Notes: generated by a model not told the origin, from the letters alone. Positions 43,420 to 52,323 are shown, numbered from the stretch's first letter. The stretch: 64,000 nucleotides of DNA from M3007 sp037445225 (GCA_037445225.1 JBBIKW010000003.1:274308-338307); one strand, 5' to 3'. Numbers and translations are program-made.

Positions 43420-46098
43420 ATGCGGCGAATACTGGACAAATTTTTCTATCCCGAATCTGTGGCAATCGTCGGCGCTACGGAGAAAGGAGAAAAAGTGGGC
43501 AGTGTGGTGTTTCAAAATTTGCTTCAAGGAGGCTATACAGGAAAGATTTATCCGGTAAACCCTAAATACCGCAAAGTTCACGGCATTCGGTGCTACGCCT
43601 GGCTCAGCCAGTTGCCGAAGCCGCCCGACCTCGTCGTATTTGCGCTGCCGATGCCGTACGTGCCGGCGTTGATAAAAGAGAGCGCGGCTGTCGGCGCGGA
43701 ATGCGCCTTAGTCTTACCCGATGGCTCCCACCGACACGGCAGCGCTGAAGAGCAACAGTGGCGGGATGCCGTAGAAAAAGCTGCTACAGAATTCGGTGTG
43801 CGCCTCATCGGTCCGGATACGATAGGCATAATGAACCCAGCGACTGGCTTAAACGCCAGCTGTGTTCGTGTCATGCCGCCGGCAGGGCGGTTGGCCTTCA
43901 TCTCCCAGAGCGGCTCGCTCGGCGCTGCCGTTCTCGACTGGGCGGCCGAAAAACAGGTGGGTATCCGCTTCTTCGCCGCCACGGGTCATACGGCGGATAT
44001 CGGCATCGATGCTCTGATAGATTACTTCGGTGCCGACGGAAATGTCGCCTCGATAGTGTTGTACGTGGAAAAATTAGGTCAGGCGCGCGGCTTTATGAGT
44101 GCATCGCGAGCATTTGCGCGCTCTAAACCTATCATAGTGCTCAAAGCTGGCTCGGGCGGTTCTGACAATACGGCGATGCTGCTGGACGCCGGCCGAGTGG
44201 CGAGCAGCGATGCCGCGTTCGACGCTGCCCTTCGGCGCGCCGGCGTTATCCGCGTGCAGACGGTGCAGGAACTCTTTGATTGTGCCCGGGCTTTAGCTTG
44301 GCAGCCCTTGCCTAATGGCTACCGTTTGGCCATCATTACGAATGCCGGAGCCCCAGCAGCACTGGCCGCTAACACTTTAGAAAGAGAAGGGGGGCTGTTG
44401 GCGTCCCTATCGGCCGAGACCGTTGCCGCCATAAAAAGCGACCGCCTTCCTTCTTGGAACAGCGCTCATCCCATCGATTTATCCGACAGCGCCACGGCCG
44501 AACAGTATCGAACTGCTCTGCGCGCCTGCACTCAAGAGGCCAACGCGGATGCAGTACTGGTCATCCTGACGCCTCAACATCCGGCTGACGCCGAGGCAGT
44601 AGCACGCGCCATCGTCGAGGAGAACTGCCGCGGCTTAGGAAAACCCATCTATGCTGCTTGGATGGGCCCTCAGCAGACGCGCCAAGGCCGCACCGTCTTG
44701 GAAAACGGCCACATTCCCTGGTACCCGTTTCCCGAGCGAGCTGTATCGACCTTCTTGCATATGGCGCGCTACCGAAAGAATTTAGAGATGCTCTACGAGA
44801 CGCCTCCCGACCTTCCTCTCCACCTGCCTAACATCGACCGCTCGGCCGCACGCGATGCGATAGATGGGGTACGAGCAGCTGGGCGCGTGTACTTTGAAGA
44901 GTCGGAAGCGCGACGCCTATTAGCCGCATATGGGATCCCCGTCAATACCGCCTATTTAGCGCGCAACGAGGATGAGGCCGTAGCCATCCTGCGCGATATA
45001 GGAAGTCAAGTAGTCCTCAAGTTGGCTTCGCCCGACATCTGGCATAAATCTGAGGTGCAGGGAGTTCAGTTAGGTCTAGATACCGAGTCGAGTGTGCGCC
45101 AGGCCTTTCGGCTGTTGGTGGAAAATGCGCGCCAAAAGCGGCCAGATGCCCGTATTGTTGGGGTGACCGTAGAGCGCATGATCCCCGTACAACATGAGCT
45201 GCTCATTGGCTCTTTCAAGGACGCTACTTTTGGGCCAACCATCGTCTTTGGCTTAGGTGGCACTGCTGCCGAGATTTGGTGCGACCGCGCTGTTGGCCTT
45301 CCTCCACTCAATCTCGCTCTGGCCCGTCACCTCGTAGAGGGCACCCAAGTGGCTCGGCTACTGCGCAGGTTCCAAGGCTTATCTGCGGCACCTTTTGAAT
45401 TTATATGCGACACCTTGGTTCGCTTTGCTTATCTGCTCATGGATTTTCCCGAGCTATTAGAAGTGGAGATCAATCCCTTTGCTATCGGGCCTGAAGGCGC
45501 CATAGTCTTAGATGCCGCCGCCGTTTTAGAGCCCAGCCCTCCCTCTCAGCGCTCTCCTTACGAACACCTGTGCATCTCGCCGTATCCTACCCAATGGATA
45601 AAGAGGGTAGAGCACACAAGAAGTGGGCGTACCCTGCTGTTGCGCCCTATACGCCCAGAAGACGAACCCTTAGAGGCCGAATTGCTGCGAAACACCTCAC
45701 GCGAAAGCCTCTACTTTCGCTTCTTTGGCTTCGCACCCAACATCGACCACAAAATGTTGGCTCGTTTCACCCACATCGATTACGACCGAGAAATGGCCAT
45801 CGTTGCGGTAATAGAGGATGGCTCTACCTCCCAAATCATCGGAGTAGTGCGCATCGTCGGCGATGCCTGGCGCGAAACATGCGAGTACGCTATCTTAGTG
45901 GCAGACGCCTGGCAGGGGCAAGGTATCGGAAGCCTCCTCACCGACTACATCGTAGAGATTGCTCGAGCACAAGGATACCGACGCATCACTGCCGCCTTTT
46001 TAAAGACCAACACCGCTATGCGGCGCCTTTTTCAGCGAAAGGGGTTCACCATACGCCCAGGCGATGGCGCAGACAACGCCGAACTCGTCCTCGCTTAG
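43420..46098 (+). CDS. Pat/PatZ-type protein acetyltransferase (NDP-forming acyl-CoA ligase-like region plus GNAT)
   Basis: The 892-residue protein has a CoA-binding Rossmann domain (about 8-140: ESVAIVGATEKGEKVGS), two ligase/flavodoxin-like domains (ISQSGSLGAAVLDW at 161-174; about 300-470), an ATP-grasp domain (about 490-710) and a C-terminal GNAT domain (about 725-890: ILVADAWQGQGIGSLLTDY). The order matches PatZ/YfiQ. In ADP-forming acyl-CoA ligases a catalytic SHTGA-type His follows KxG; here the stretch at about 243-262 reads GSGGSDNTAMLLDAG, with no His. That argues for an acetyl-CoA-responsive regulatory role rather than ligase activity, as in PatZ. It acetylates protein lysines. The deacetylase gene is directly upstream (3 bases). 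Confidence 0.92.
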   Translation: MRRILDKFFYPESVAIVGATEKGEKVGSVVFQNLLQGGYTGKIYPVNPKYRKVHGIRCYAWLSQLPKPPDLVVFALPMPYVPALIKESAAVGAECALVLPDGSHRHGSAEEQQWRDAVEKAATEFGVRLIGPDTIGIMNPATGLNASCVRVMPPAGRLAFISQSGSLGAAVLDWAAEKQVGIRFFAATGHTADIGIDALIDYFGADGNVASIVLYVEKLGQARGFMSASRAFARSKPIIVLKAGSGGSDNTAMLLDAGRVASSDAAFDAALRRAGVIRVQTVQELFDCARALAWQPLPNGYRLAIITNAGAPAALAANTLEREGGLLASLSAETVAAIKSDRLPSWNSAHPIDLSDSATAEQYRTALRACTQEANADAVLVILTPQHPADAEAVARAIVEENCRGLGKPIYAAWMGPQQTRQGRTVLENGHIPWYPFPERAVSTFLHMARYRKNLEMLYETPPDLPLHLPNIDRSAARDAIDGVRAAGRVYFEESEARRLLAAYGIPVNTAYLARNEDEAVAILRDIGSQVVLKLASPDIWHKSEVQGVQLGLDTESSVRQAFRLLVENARQKRPDARIVGVTVERMIPVQHELLIGSFKDATFGPTIVFGLGGTAAEIWCDRAVGLPPLNLALARHLVEGTQVARLLRRFQGLSAAPFEFICDTLVRFAYLLMDFPELLEVEINPFAIGPEGAIVLDAAAVLEPSPPSQRSPYEHLCISPYPTQWIKRVEHTRSGRTLLLRPIRPEDEPLEAELLRNTSRESLYFRFFGFAPNIDHKMLARFTHIDYDREMAIVAVIEDGSTSQIIGVVRIVGDAWRETCEYAILVADAWQGQGIGSLLTDYIVEIARAQGYRRITAAFLKTNTAMRRLFQRKGFTIRPGDGADNAELVLA

Positions 46099-46604
46099 GG
46101 TCGCTTCCAGCACATCACAAAATCGTTCATGAAAAACCCCTCTCCGATATCGAAATCCGCACACCGTTCGATGCGAAAGCCCACCTTGAAATAGAAGTTG
46201 ATGCTCTTATAGTTTTGCCGGTTTACAGTTAAGCGTATCTCTTGCGCATCCGGATATTGGGCCAATAGCGCCTCAAAGGCTGCTGTACCCCATCCCTTCC
46301 CCTGCTGAGTAGCTTCCAGGTAAAATTTGTGAATAAAATACTGTCTTTTAGAGGCATCGGTTAGGCTGATGGCAATAAAGCCTAAGGGGGAGGTCTGCTG
46401 CTCGGCGATAAGCCAAAAGGTTGCCCCTTCTTGAGTCATCTGGCGCTCCAAAGCTTCCGCGCTATACATGCGCTCAAGCATATAGGCAATCTGTGCCTCC
46501 GAGATGATGTCCGGATAATGCGCCCACCAAATTCGATGGGCTAAGGTGCGGATGAGCGGGATATCGGATGCAGTGGCTCGTTGCAATTCAATTTTTTTGT
46601 GCAT
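46095..46604 (-). CDS. GNAT family N-acetyltransferase
   Basis: The 169-residue single-domain GNAT protein has IPLIRTLAHRIWWAHYPDII at the N-terminus, the acetyl-CoA loop KFYLEATQQGKGWGTAAFEA (the Q-x-x-G-x-G/A pattern) and the C-terminal NFYFKVGF. It transfers acetyl groups to an unknown amine. It converges on the Pat gene with a 4-base stop overlap, and its start overlaps the end of the OmpH/Skp-like gene by 17 bases on the same strand, so it is translated from the same message as that chaperone gene. Confidence 0.9.
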   Translation of the reverse strand: MHKKIELQRATASDIPLIRTLAHRIWWAHYPDIISEAQIAYMLERMYSAEALERQMTQEGATFWLIAEQQTSPLGFIAISLTDASKRQYFIHKFYLEATQQGKGWGTAAFEALLAQYPDAQEIRLTVNRQNYKSINFYFKVGFRIERCADFDIGEGFFMNDFVMCWKRP

Positions 46605-47193
46605 TGAGCAGCTCGAGTACGCGATGGGTAATGTCTAAGCTGTCGTTGGCGTAGAGTACTTGCCCACCTCCGCGAGAGTACGACAAGATAAAGTCGTAGC
46701 CGATTTGTGCCTGTAGGTTGCGCAGTTGTTCCTCTACGTTGGCCATTAGGGCGTTGAAGGCTTCTTCGCGCTCTTTGGCCAGCTGTTGGGTCAGGCGCAT
46801 CTCTTCTTGAGCCAGCTTTTGTTGGCGGTCAGCCAGCACTGCATATTCTTTTTCCAAAACAGCCGGAGGCACCGTCCCACTTTCGTATTTCTTTTGAAAA
46901 GCCTCCAAGTCTCGCAGGAGAGCCTCTTTTTTGCTGCTTAAGCTGCGCTCGGCGTTTTGAAGGCGCTGCTCGAGAGCCTTCTTTTGGGTTTTGAGCCATT
47001 CGTAGCGGGCGTCGAGCGTGTCGGCGTTGACGTAAGCAATGCGCACAGCGCGTTGGATAGGCGCCTGTGCCGTCTGCACCTCTGCAGGAGCGGAAGCAGC
47101 AGTGGTTTTCTCAGCCGAAAAATGGAGGTAGTACAAGTGTGCCACTGCCAACAAAAGTAGGATTTGCAATGCTAAAGAGAGCTTGTTAGACAT
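46588..47193 (-). CDS. OmpH/Skp-family periplasmic protein
   Basis: The 201-residue protein has an N-terminal hydrophobic segment (MSNKLSLALQILLLLAVAHL) and a long coiled-coil (about 60-170) with TLDARYEWLKTQKKALEQRL and REEAFNALMANVEEQLRNLQ, then YDFILSYSRGGGQVLYANDS and the typical OmpH end. Skp binds unfolded outer-membrane proteins in the periplasm. The hydrophobic segment has no clear cleavage site and may stay as an anchor. The ATG at 47193 starts exactly at the leader; a longer start at 47241 is less likely. The GNAT gene follows with a 17-base overlap. Confidence 0.88.
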   Translation of the reverse strand: MSNKLSLALQILLLLAVAHLYYLHFSAEKTTAASAPAEVQTAQAPIQRAVRIAYVNADTLDARYEWLKTQKKALEQRLQNAERSLSSKKEALLRDLEAFQKKYESGTVPPAVLEKEYAVLADRQQKLAQEEMRLTQQLAKEREEAFNALMANVEEQLRNLQAQIGYDFILSYSRGGGQVLYANDSLDITHRVLELLNAQKN

Positions 47194-47303
47194 AGAGATA
47201 GAGAGAAGATGCCGTGTAAAAGTTTTTGATGGCCAAAACACGCGCGCATTGATGCGCTGTTTTTTGGGGCGAAGGTCGCTATTTTAGCCGGGGTGTATGG
47301 AGT

Positions 47304-47321
47304 CGATTTTGACGAAAATCG
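47304..47321. promoter_or_regulatory. 18-base palindrome upstream of fadD (candidate operator)
   Basis: CGATTTT-GACG-AAAATCG is a perfect 7+7 inverted repeat with a 4-base centre. Size and symmetry fit a TetR- or FadR-like dimer site, which would suit fatty acid control of the ligase gene, but it is about 190 bases from the ATG and no regulator gene is adjacent. Confidence 0.4.
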
Positions 47322-47456
47322 GCAAAACCATGCGCCGCCTCTTTTTTTCATGGGCGATGAAGAACACTTCTTAGAAAGCCCTAAATCGCTTAAAATAGCA
47401 GCACAGAGTTCTTTTAAGTATAAAAAAGGAGGGAAAGAGGGTACTGTTTTGCCGAT
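47318..47456. repeat. Long-range 11-base inverted repeat
   Basis: ATCGGCAAAAC at 47318-47328 is the exact reverse complement of GTTTTGCCGAT at 47446-47456, separated by 117 bases. The left arm overlaps the 18-base palindrome, so the sequence can form alternative structures. No target-site duplication was seen, so a small mobile element is not supported. Confidence 0.55.
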
Positions 47457-47508
47457 CTTTTAACACCTTCGCGCAAGGAATCTTTTCGGTCAATTAAACG
47501 ACGCCACT

Positions 47509-49179
47509 ATGACAGAACGACCCTGGCTCAAGCTGTATCCTAAAGGAGTTCCTGCCAACATCGACCCCGATGTGTATCCTCGCCTTACCGATATGCTGGA
47601 CACCTGCTTTAAAAAGTACCGCGATTTGCCGGCATTTATTTTCATGGGCAAGGCAGTGAGCTTTAGGGAGGTAGACCGGCTTAGCAACCAGTTTGCCGCC
47701 TACCTGCAGTCGCGCGGATTAGAACCCGGCGATCGCATCGCACTGATGATGCCCAACATCCTGCAGTATCCCATCGCGCTGTTTGGCGCCTTGCGCGCAG
47801 GACTCGTCGTAGTCAATACCAACCCTCTGTATACGCCGCGCGAGATGCGCCATCAATTTGTCGACGCTGGAGCTAAAGCCATCCTCATTGCTGAGAATTT
47901 CGCCCACAACTTAGAGCAGATCATAGCGGAAACGCCCATCAAGATCGTCATCTTGACCAGCATTGGCGAGATGTTGGGCCTAAAAGGCGCCCTCATCAAT
48001 TTTGTCCTTCGGCGCATCAAAAAGATGGTGCCCAAGTACCGCTTGGCAAATACTGTTACCTTCACACAGGCCCTTCGGCAAGGGCGAAACTTTACCGTTA
48101 AGCCGCATCTGTCGGGCCCCGACGACACCATCATCCTGCAGTACACTGGCGGAACAACGGGAGTGTCGAAAGGCGCCATGCTAACCAACCGAAACTTAGT
48201 GTCCAACATGGAGCAAATTCGGGCCTGGCTTTCGCCGGTGATGCCTGAAGGTAAAATGATGGCCCTCTGCCCCTTGCCGCTGTACCACATCTTTGCTTTT
48301 ACGGTCAACTGTTTAGCGTTCATGTCGGTAGGCGGCTGCAACGTACTCATCGTCAACCCACGCGACATCAAGTCGGTCATTAAAGAATGGGCTAAGCACA
48401 AACCCAATGTGTTTACGGGGGTAAATACGCTGTACAACGCACTGCTCAACCACCCCGACTTTGCCTCGTTAGACTTCAGCAACCTACGCGTGGCGGTGGG
48501 CGGGGGCATGGCCGTCCAGCGCGCCGTATGGGAGCGCTGGCGGCAGGTTACAGGAAGCCCTCTGGTCGAAGGATATGGGCTTACAGAGTCAAGCCCCGTC
48601 TTATGTGTGAACCCAGTAGACGAAAACAACCGCGTAGGTTCTATTGGCCTGCCTGTGCCTTCCACCGATGTGCGCATCGTAGATGAGCAAGGTCAGGTGT
48701 TGCCTCCAGGCAGCATAGGCGAAATTCAAGCCAAGGGCCCGCAAATCATGAAAGGCTACTGGCAGCGCCCCGAAGCCACGGCGGAGGTAATCAAAGACGG
48801 CTGGCTGTGTACCGGCGACATCGGCTACATGAGCGAGGACGGATTTTTCCACATCGTCGACCGCAAAAAAGACATGATCTTGGTTTCGGGCTTCAACGTA
48901 TATCCCAACGAAGTGGAAGACGTCATTGCCTTACATCCGAAGGTATTGGAGGTCGCCGTAATAGGAGTGCCCGATGAAAAGTCCGGTGAAGCGGTTAAGG
49001 CCTTCATCGTCAAGAAAGACTCGAGCCTAACGCCCGAAGAAATCATTGCTCATTGCCGAGAACAGCTCACTCCCTATAAAGTTCCTAAGCACATAGAGTT
49101 TCGCACCGATCTGCCGAAAACCAACGTAGGCAAGATCTTACGCCGCATGCTGCGCGAAGAGCAAAAGGCCGCTACGTAA
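47509..49179 (+). CDS. fadD: Long-chain fatty acid--CoA ligase
   Basis: The 556-residue AMP-forming acyl-CoA synthetase carries the P-loop-like YTGGTTGVSKGAM (A3 motif), VEGYGLTESSPV, LCTGDIGYM, RKKDMILVSGFNVYPNEVE and the C-terminal LPKTNVGKILRR with the catalytic Lys542. It activates long-chain fatty acids to acyl-CoA. The last motif fits PX4GK (Pro, four residues, Gly-Lys), the site acetylated by Pat enzymes in other bacteria; the Pat and deacetylase genes lie 1.4 kb to the left. It is preceded by the regulatory-looking region at 47304-47456 and followed by a convergent membrane gene. Confidence 0.95.
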   Translation: MTERPWLKLYPKGVPANIDPDVYPRLTDMLDTCFKKYRDLPAFIFMGKAVSFREVDRLSNQFAAYLQSRGLEPGDRIALMMPNILQYPIALFGALRAGLVVVNTNPLYTPREMRHQFVDAGAKAILIAENFAHNLEQIIAETPIKIVILTSIGEMLGLKGALINFVLRRIKKMVPKYRLANTVTFTQALRQGRNFTVKPHLSGPDDTIILQYTGGTTGVSKGAMLTNRNLVSNMEQIRAWLSPVMPEGKMMALCPLPLYHIFAFTVNCLAFMSVGGCNVLIVNPRDIKSVIKEWAKHKPNVFTGVNTLYNALLNHPDFASLDFSNLRVAVGGGMAVQRAVWERWRQVTGSPLVEGYGLTESSPVLCVNPVDENNRVGSIGLPVPSTDVRIVDEQGQVLPPGSIGEIQAKGPQIMKGYWQRPEATAEVIKDGWLCTGDIGYMSEDGFFHIVDRKKDMILVSGFNVYPNEVEDVIALHPKVLEVAVIGVPDEKSGEAVKAFIVKKDSSLTPEEIIAHCREQLTPYKVPKHIEFRTDLPKTNVGKILRRMLREEQKAAT

Positions 49180-49209
49180 GGCCGTTACTTGTTTTCTCTC
49201 CGCCCTTAT

Positions 49210-49680
49210 TCAGACAGTTCCCCGATTGTGCGTGCGCCAAACCGAAATGAGCAGGCGAACCGCAAATACAGGGGCAGCGATGAAGCTGCCCACGCCAAAG
49301 AACAACATCTCGTTCCAAATGTATTCTTCAATGGCTTGCTTTTCCTCTAAGGGGAGATGCCCGGTGAGCCCCTCCCAGGTATTTTCTTCGATGTACACCA
49401 AAAACCCGTTGACAGCCTCTACCAATAGAAAGGTTAAGGGGAACATGAGCAAAATGAGCACTACCTTGACCTCCTGTAAGCGGGCGATAAAGGTGTGCGG
49501 AAGGAGAAAAATGTAGCGCGCTAAAGTGATGAGCGCTACAATGAAGATAATATTCCACTGCTCGAACGGCCATACATGCATAGCTCGGTGGATGGGCCAA
49601 AGAACGGCCCACACTACCACTGCCGTCAGTACCCACCAGAGGACTTCTAAGGCCAAGACATAGCGCTGTTGCGGCGTCAT
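49210..49680 (-). CDS. Conserved four-helix membrane protein of unknown function
   Basis: The 156-residue protein has four predicted membrane helices (about 8-32, 42-62, 68-92 and 125-148) and a short acidic loop between helices three and four (ENTWEGLTGHLPLEEKQAIE). It does not match a family I can name. The ATG is 20 bases downstream of the symporter stop on the same strand, which suggests cotranscription. It converges on fadD with 30 bases between stops. Confidence 0.75.
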   Translation of the reverse strand: MTPQQRYVLALEVLWWVLTAVVVWAVLWPIHRAMHVWPFEQWNIIFIVALITLARYIFLLPHTFIARLQEVKVVLILLMFPLTFLLVEAVNGFLVYIEENTWEGLTGHLPLEEKQAIEEYIWNEMLFFGVGSFIAAPVFAVRLLISVWRTHNRGTV

Positions 49681-49700
49681 GAGATTTGCTTAAGCCGATT

Positions 49701-51155
49701 TTACCACTGATTTTCCTGCGGTTGATGAGCGGTCATCCATGAAACCAAAACCATAGCTATGGCGCTGGCTGCGAACCCGTAAAGCATGGGCGGCACGAGG
49801 GCTAGATGGTCGAGCAAAGAATAAGCCTCATGCTCGGAGACCGCATAGGAGGAGCACCAGTACTGCGCCCCTGCCCAAACCACAATGCCGGCGATCATGG
49901 AAGCCATTGCCCCCGCAGCTGTAGAGCGCTTCCAATACAGCCCAGCAATGAGCGGGACGAACAGCGACACCAAGCTAAAGGCCGAAGATTCTCCCACCAA
50001 CTCGTAAATGTTGTTGCGCATAAGCGCCATGCCGGCCGTCACGATAGCCACCCCCACTACGGAAAGCCGCATGATGCGGAGCAACTGAGCATCGGTCAAA
50101 TCGCGGTATAAAGGGCGCACTAAGTTCTCTCCAATCACCGTTGCGGGAGCCAGCATAGCGCCTGAACAGGTGCTCAAAATGGCGGACAATAAAGCGCCAA
50201 AGAACAGTACTTGCGTCCCTATGCCTCCGTGTTGCAGTACTAAATGCGGAATCATCATCTGCGCCTCATCGCCCTTAGAAAGCTCGGGATACAACATGCG
50301 TCCACAATAGGCAATAACCAAAGGCAAGGCCGCTACACTAAGATATAGGAAAGAAGAGGTATAGCAGGCATTGATGGAGGCGCGCTCCGTCCGAGCAGCC
50401 ATCACGCGCTGAAAAACATCTTGTTGGGGGATACTCCCTAGTCCAATTGTCATCCACGCTGCCAACCAGTGCAGCACAGGGATGGCCTTGGCTTCCGGTA
50501 AAAATTGAAAAAACTTGGGTGGCGCCGCCTCTATCATCACTTTAAAACCGCCCACCTGAAGCACCAATTCTACGGCTAAAAATACCAGGCCGACTACGAT
50601 CACGATCGTCTGAATAAACTCTGTGACCGTCACCGACCACATTCCGCCTACGTAAGTATAGCCCAACACCAGCAGGGTGCAGATAAGCACGCCGTATACC
50701 TTTTCCAGCCCACACACCGCCTGCAGTAAAATCGCCAAGGCGATCAATTGGGCAGCGATCCAGCTGAAGTAAGAAGGCACCATGAATATCGCCGACACCA
50801 GCTCTGTGCGGCGATTGAAGCGCAGGCGAAAAAAATCGCTAAACGTATACAGGTTTCGCTTGTACAATGGGCGGGCAATAAGCAGCCCCGACAGAAAAAG
50901 ACATAGGGCCGCACCCAACGGGTCTTCGATAACACCTCGAACGCCGTTCTCGATGAACTCAGAAGATGCTCCTAAGATGGTTTCCGAGCCGAACCACATG
51001 GCAAACAGAGCGCATGCGGCCACAAACATCGGGAGGTTTTTGCCCGCCACCACGTAGTCCGCTGTCGTCTTCACCCGACGAGCAGCCCACCAACCCACAG
51101 CCAAAGTGCCTAATAAATAGAGGACAATGAAGAGTAGAAGAAGCGAGTTTTGCAT
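49701..51155 (-). CDS. Sodium:solute symporter (SSS family)
   Basis: This 484-residue inner-membrane protein has about 13 membrane helices and SSS-family landmarks: VGWWAARRVKTTADYVVAGKNL near the start, MWFGSETILGASSEF, GYTYVGGMWSVTVTEFIQT and FGALLSAILSTCSGAMLAPAT. Family members import sugars, amino acids, choline or urea with sodium. The GH53 galactanase gene upstream on the same strand makes a sugar possible, but the gap of about 110 bases and its own -7 box mean the link is not firm. The early region resembles choline/proline-type members as much as sugar-type ones. Confidence 0.92.
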   Translation of the reverse strand: MQNSLLLLFIVLYLLGTLAVGWWAARRVKTTADYVVAGKNLPMFVAACALFAMWFGSETILGASSEFIENGVRGVIEDPLGAALCLFLSGLLIARPLYKRNLYTFSDFFRLRFNRRTELVSAIFMVPSYFSWIAAQLIALAILLQAVCGLEKVYGVLICTLLVLGYTYVGGMWSVTVTEFIQTIVIVVGLVFLAVELVLQVGGFKVMIEAAPPKFFQFLPEAKAIPVLHWLAAWMTIGLGSIPQQDVFQRVMAARTERASINACYTSSFLYLSVAALPLVIAYCGRMLYPELSKGDEAQMMIPHLVLQHGGIGTQVLFFGALLSAILSTCSGAMLAPATVIGENLVRPLYRDLTDAQLLRIMRLSVVGVAIVTAGMALMRNNIYELVGESSAFSLVSLFVPLIAGLYWKRSTAAGAMASMIAGIVVWAGAQYWCSSYAVSEHEAYSLLDHLALVPPMLYGFAASAIAMVLVSWMTAHQPQENQW

Positions 51156-51188
51156 CGTACACTGTAAGTGCGATTAGATGTACGGAGG

Positions 51189-51196
51189 CAAAAGTA
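51189..51196 (-). promoter_or_regulatory. -7 box upstream of the symporter gene
   Basis: The minus strand reads TACTTTTG, an exact TAnnTTTG match, giving a leader of about 28 bases. No good -33 TTG is seen at the expected distance. Confidence 0.4.
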
Positions 51197-51264
51197 TCAT
51201 CTTGCTATAGACTACGGCTGCTATAACTCCTCGCCGGCGCATGTGTTCAGCCGCGCACGCCTCC

Positions 51265-52323
51265 TCATGGCGCGCTCAGCGCTTCCCAAGCGGGCAAAGC
51301 GCGATGGTCGAAGTCAAACAGCGCCTGATTTTCCCAAGGCGATCCGTCAGTAGCGGCAGGTCCCTTCCAAGCCACCCACTCGGCACCCCAATAACAAAAA
51401 CCTGAAGCACCCGGCACCGTCCGCACCGCGCGCCCTATGTGGTTTATAAAATCCCGCTGCCCTTCTGGCGTTGCCGGGAAGTCAGGCAAAATGAGCTGCT
51501 CTTCCTGTCCAACGATATTGTGCGTCCAATCGCTCCATCCTAAGGTGAAAGGATAAGCCGTCTCGGCAATGAGCACCTCTTTCTGAAATCCCTTATGTAA
51601 TCCATCCAGCGTTTTCCGCAGGTCCGCCAAGCTCTTGCCGTGCCACCAGGGATAGTAAGAGATCCCTATGATGTCGTAATCCAGCCCAACCATTTTTTCG
51701 AAAAAAGCCGCGGCGCCTGCTATTCCGGCGAAGTGAAGGATAATTTTACTATCGGGCGAAGCCTGGCGAACGGCTTGTATGGCAGTGTTGAGCAGGTCGC
51801 GACATTGCTCTGGGCGAGCGTACAAGTCGCCGAAGGGATGAAGCAAGCCGGTATTGATTTCGTTGCCTATTTGAATAAATTCAGGGCGCAAATGGGCAGC
51901 TATGCGTAGGGTATAGGCTTGAACACTATCTCTTAGGGTGGGAAAATCGAGCGATGCCCACGACTTCGGGGGCTCTTGTCGCGCAGGGTCGGCCCAAGTG
52001 TCGGAGTAGTGGACGGCCAACCAAATCCGGAAGCCTTTGCGCCGAAGGCGCTCAGAGAAGGCACTCACTTCGCGCCATCCAGAATGCTCTGTATCGGGGT
52101 CGACCCAAAGCCGCAGTCGCACCGTATTGACACCGTACGTTCTGAGCAGTTCTAGCAAATCGATTGGTTGCCCGTCAGCTGTGCGAAACATTACATGATC
52201 TGCCTCAAGCTGAGGATATGTCGAAATATCAACAGCGACAATGCGCTCTATCGTCGCGGGTGGGGCCGCTATTTCTCTGCCACATCCCATCCACAAGAGA
52301 AGAAAAAGTGCACTCAGGCACAT
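51265..52323 (-). CDS. GH53 endo-beta-1,4-galactanase lipoprotein
   Basis: This 352-residue family 53 hydrolase has a lipoprotein signal (LFLLLWMGCG, Cys near residue 14), ERIVAVDISTYPQLEADH, the R-L-R-L-W-V-D-P landmark (VNTVRLRLWVDP), the acid/base Glu in IQIGNEINTGLLHPFG and the nucleophile Glu in VLIAETAYPF. GH53 enzymes cut beta-1,4-galactan, as in pectin side chains (arabinogalactan I). The ATG at 52323 starts at the signal peptide; an upstream ATG at 52458 would add 45 basic residues and would leave only five bases before ettA, so I reject it. It is divergent from ettA and upstream of the symporter on the same strand. Confidence 0.92.
   Translation of the reverse strand: MCLSALFLLLWMGCGREIAAPPATIERIVAVDISTYPQLEADHVMFRTADGQPIDLLELLRTYGVNTVRLRLWVDPDTEHSGWREVSAFSERLRRKGFRIWLAVHYSDTWADPARQEPPKSWASLDFPTLRDSVQAYTLRIAAHLRPEFIQIGNEINTGLLHPFGDLYARPEQCRDLLNTAIQAVRQASPDSKIILHFAGIAGAAAFFEKMVGLDYDIIGISYYPWWHGKSLADLRKTLDGLHKGFQKEVLIAETAYPFTLGWSDWTHNIVGQEEQLILPDFPATPEGQRDFINHIGRAVRTVPGASGFCYWGAEWVAWKGPAATDGSPWENQALFDFDHRALPAWEALSAP

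Larger units (their letters stand above)
47194..47508. other. Divergent intergenic region between OmpH/Skp-like and fadD genes
   Basis: About 315 bases without a gene. It holds a GCGCA/TGCGC hairpin (47244-47257) followed by a T-run, an 18-base palindrome (47304-47321) and an 11-base inverted repeat whose arms lie 117 bases apart (47318-47328 and 47446-47456). No exact TAnnTTTG box was found for either gene. The next two entries describe the palindrome and the repeat. Confidence 0.6.

Noticed and set aside
43420..46098. ADP-forming acetyl-CoA ligase activity
   Set aside because: The catalytic SHTGA-type His is missing in the expected place, as in PatZ-type regulators.
47244..47257. GCGCA/TGCGC hairpin followed by T-run as a terminator
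   Set aside because: No plus-strand gene ends nearby (Pat ends at 46098), and the stem is only five base pairs; noted as part of the intergenic region only.
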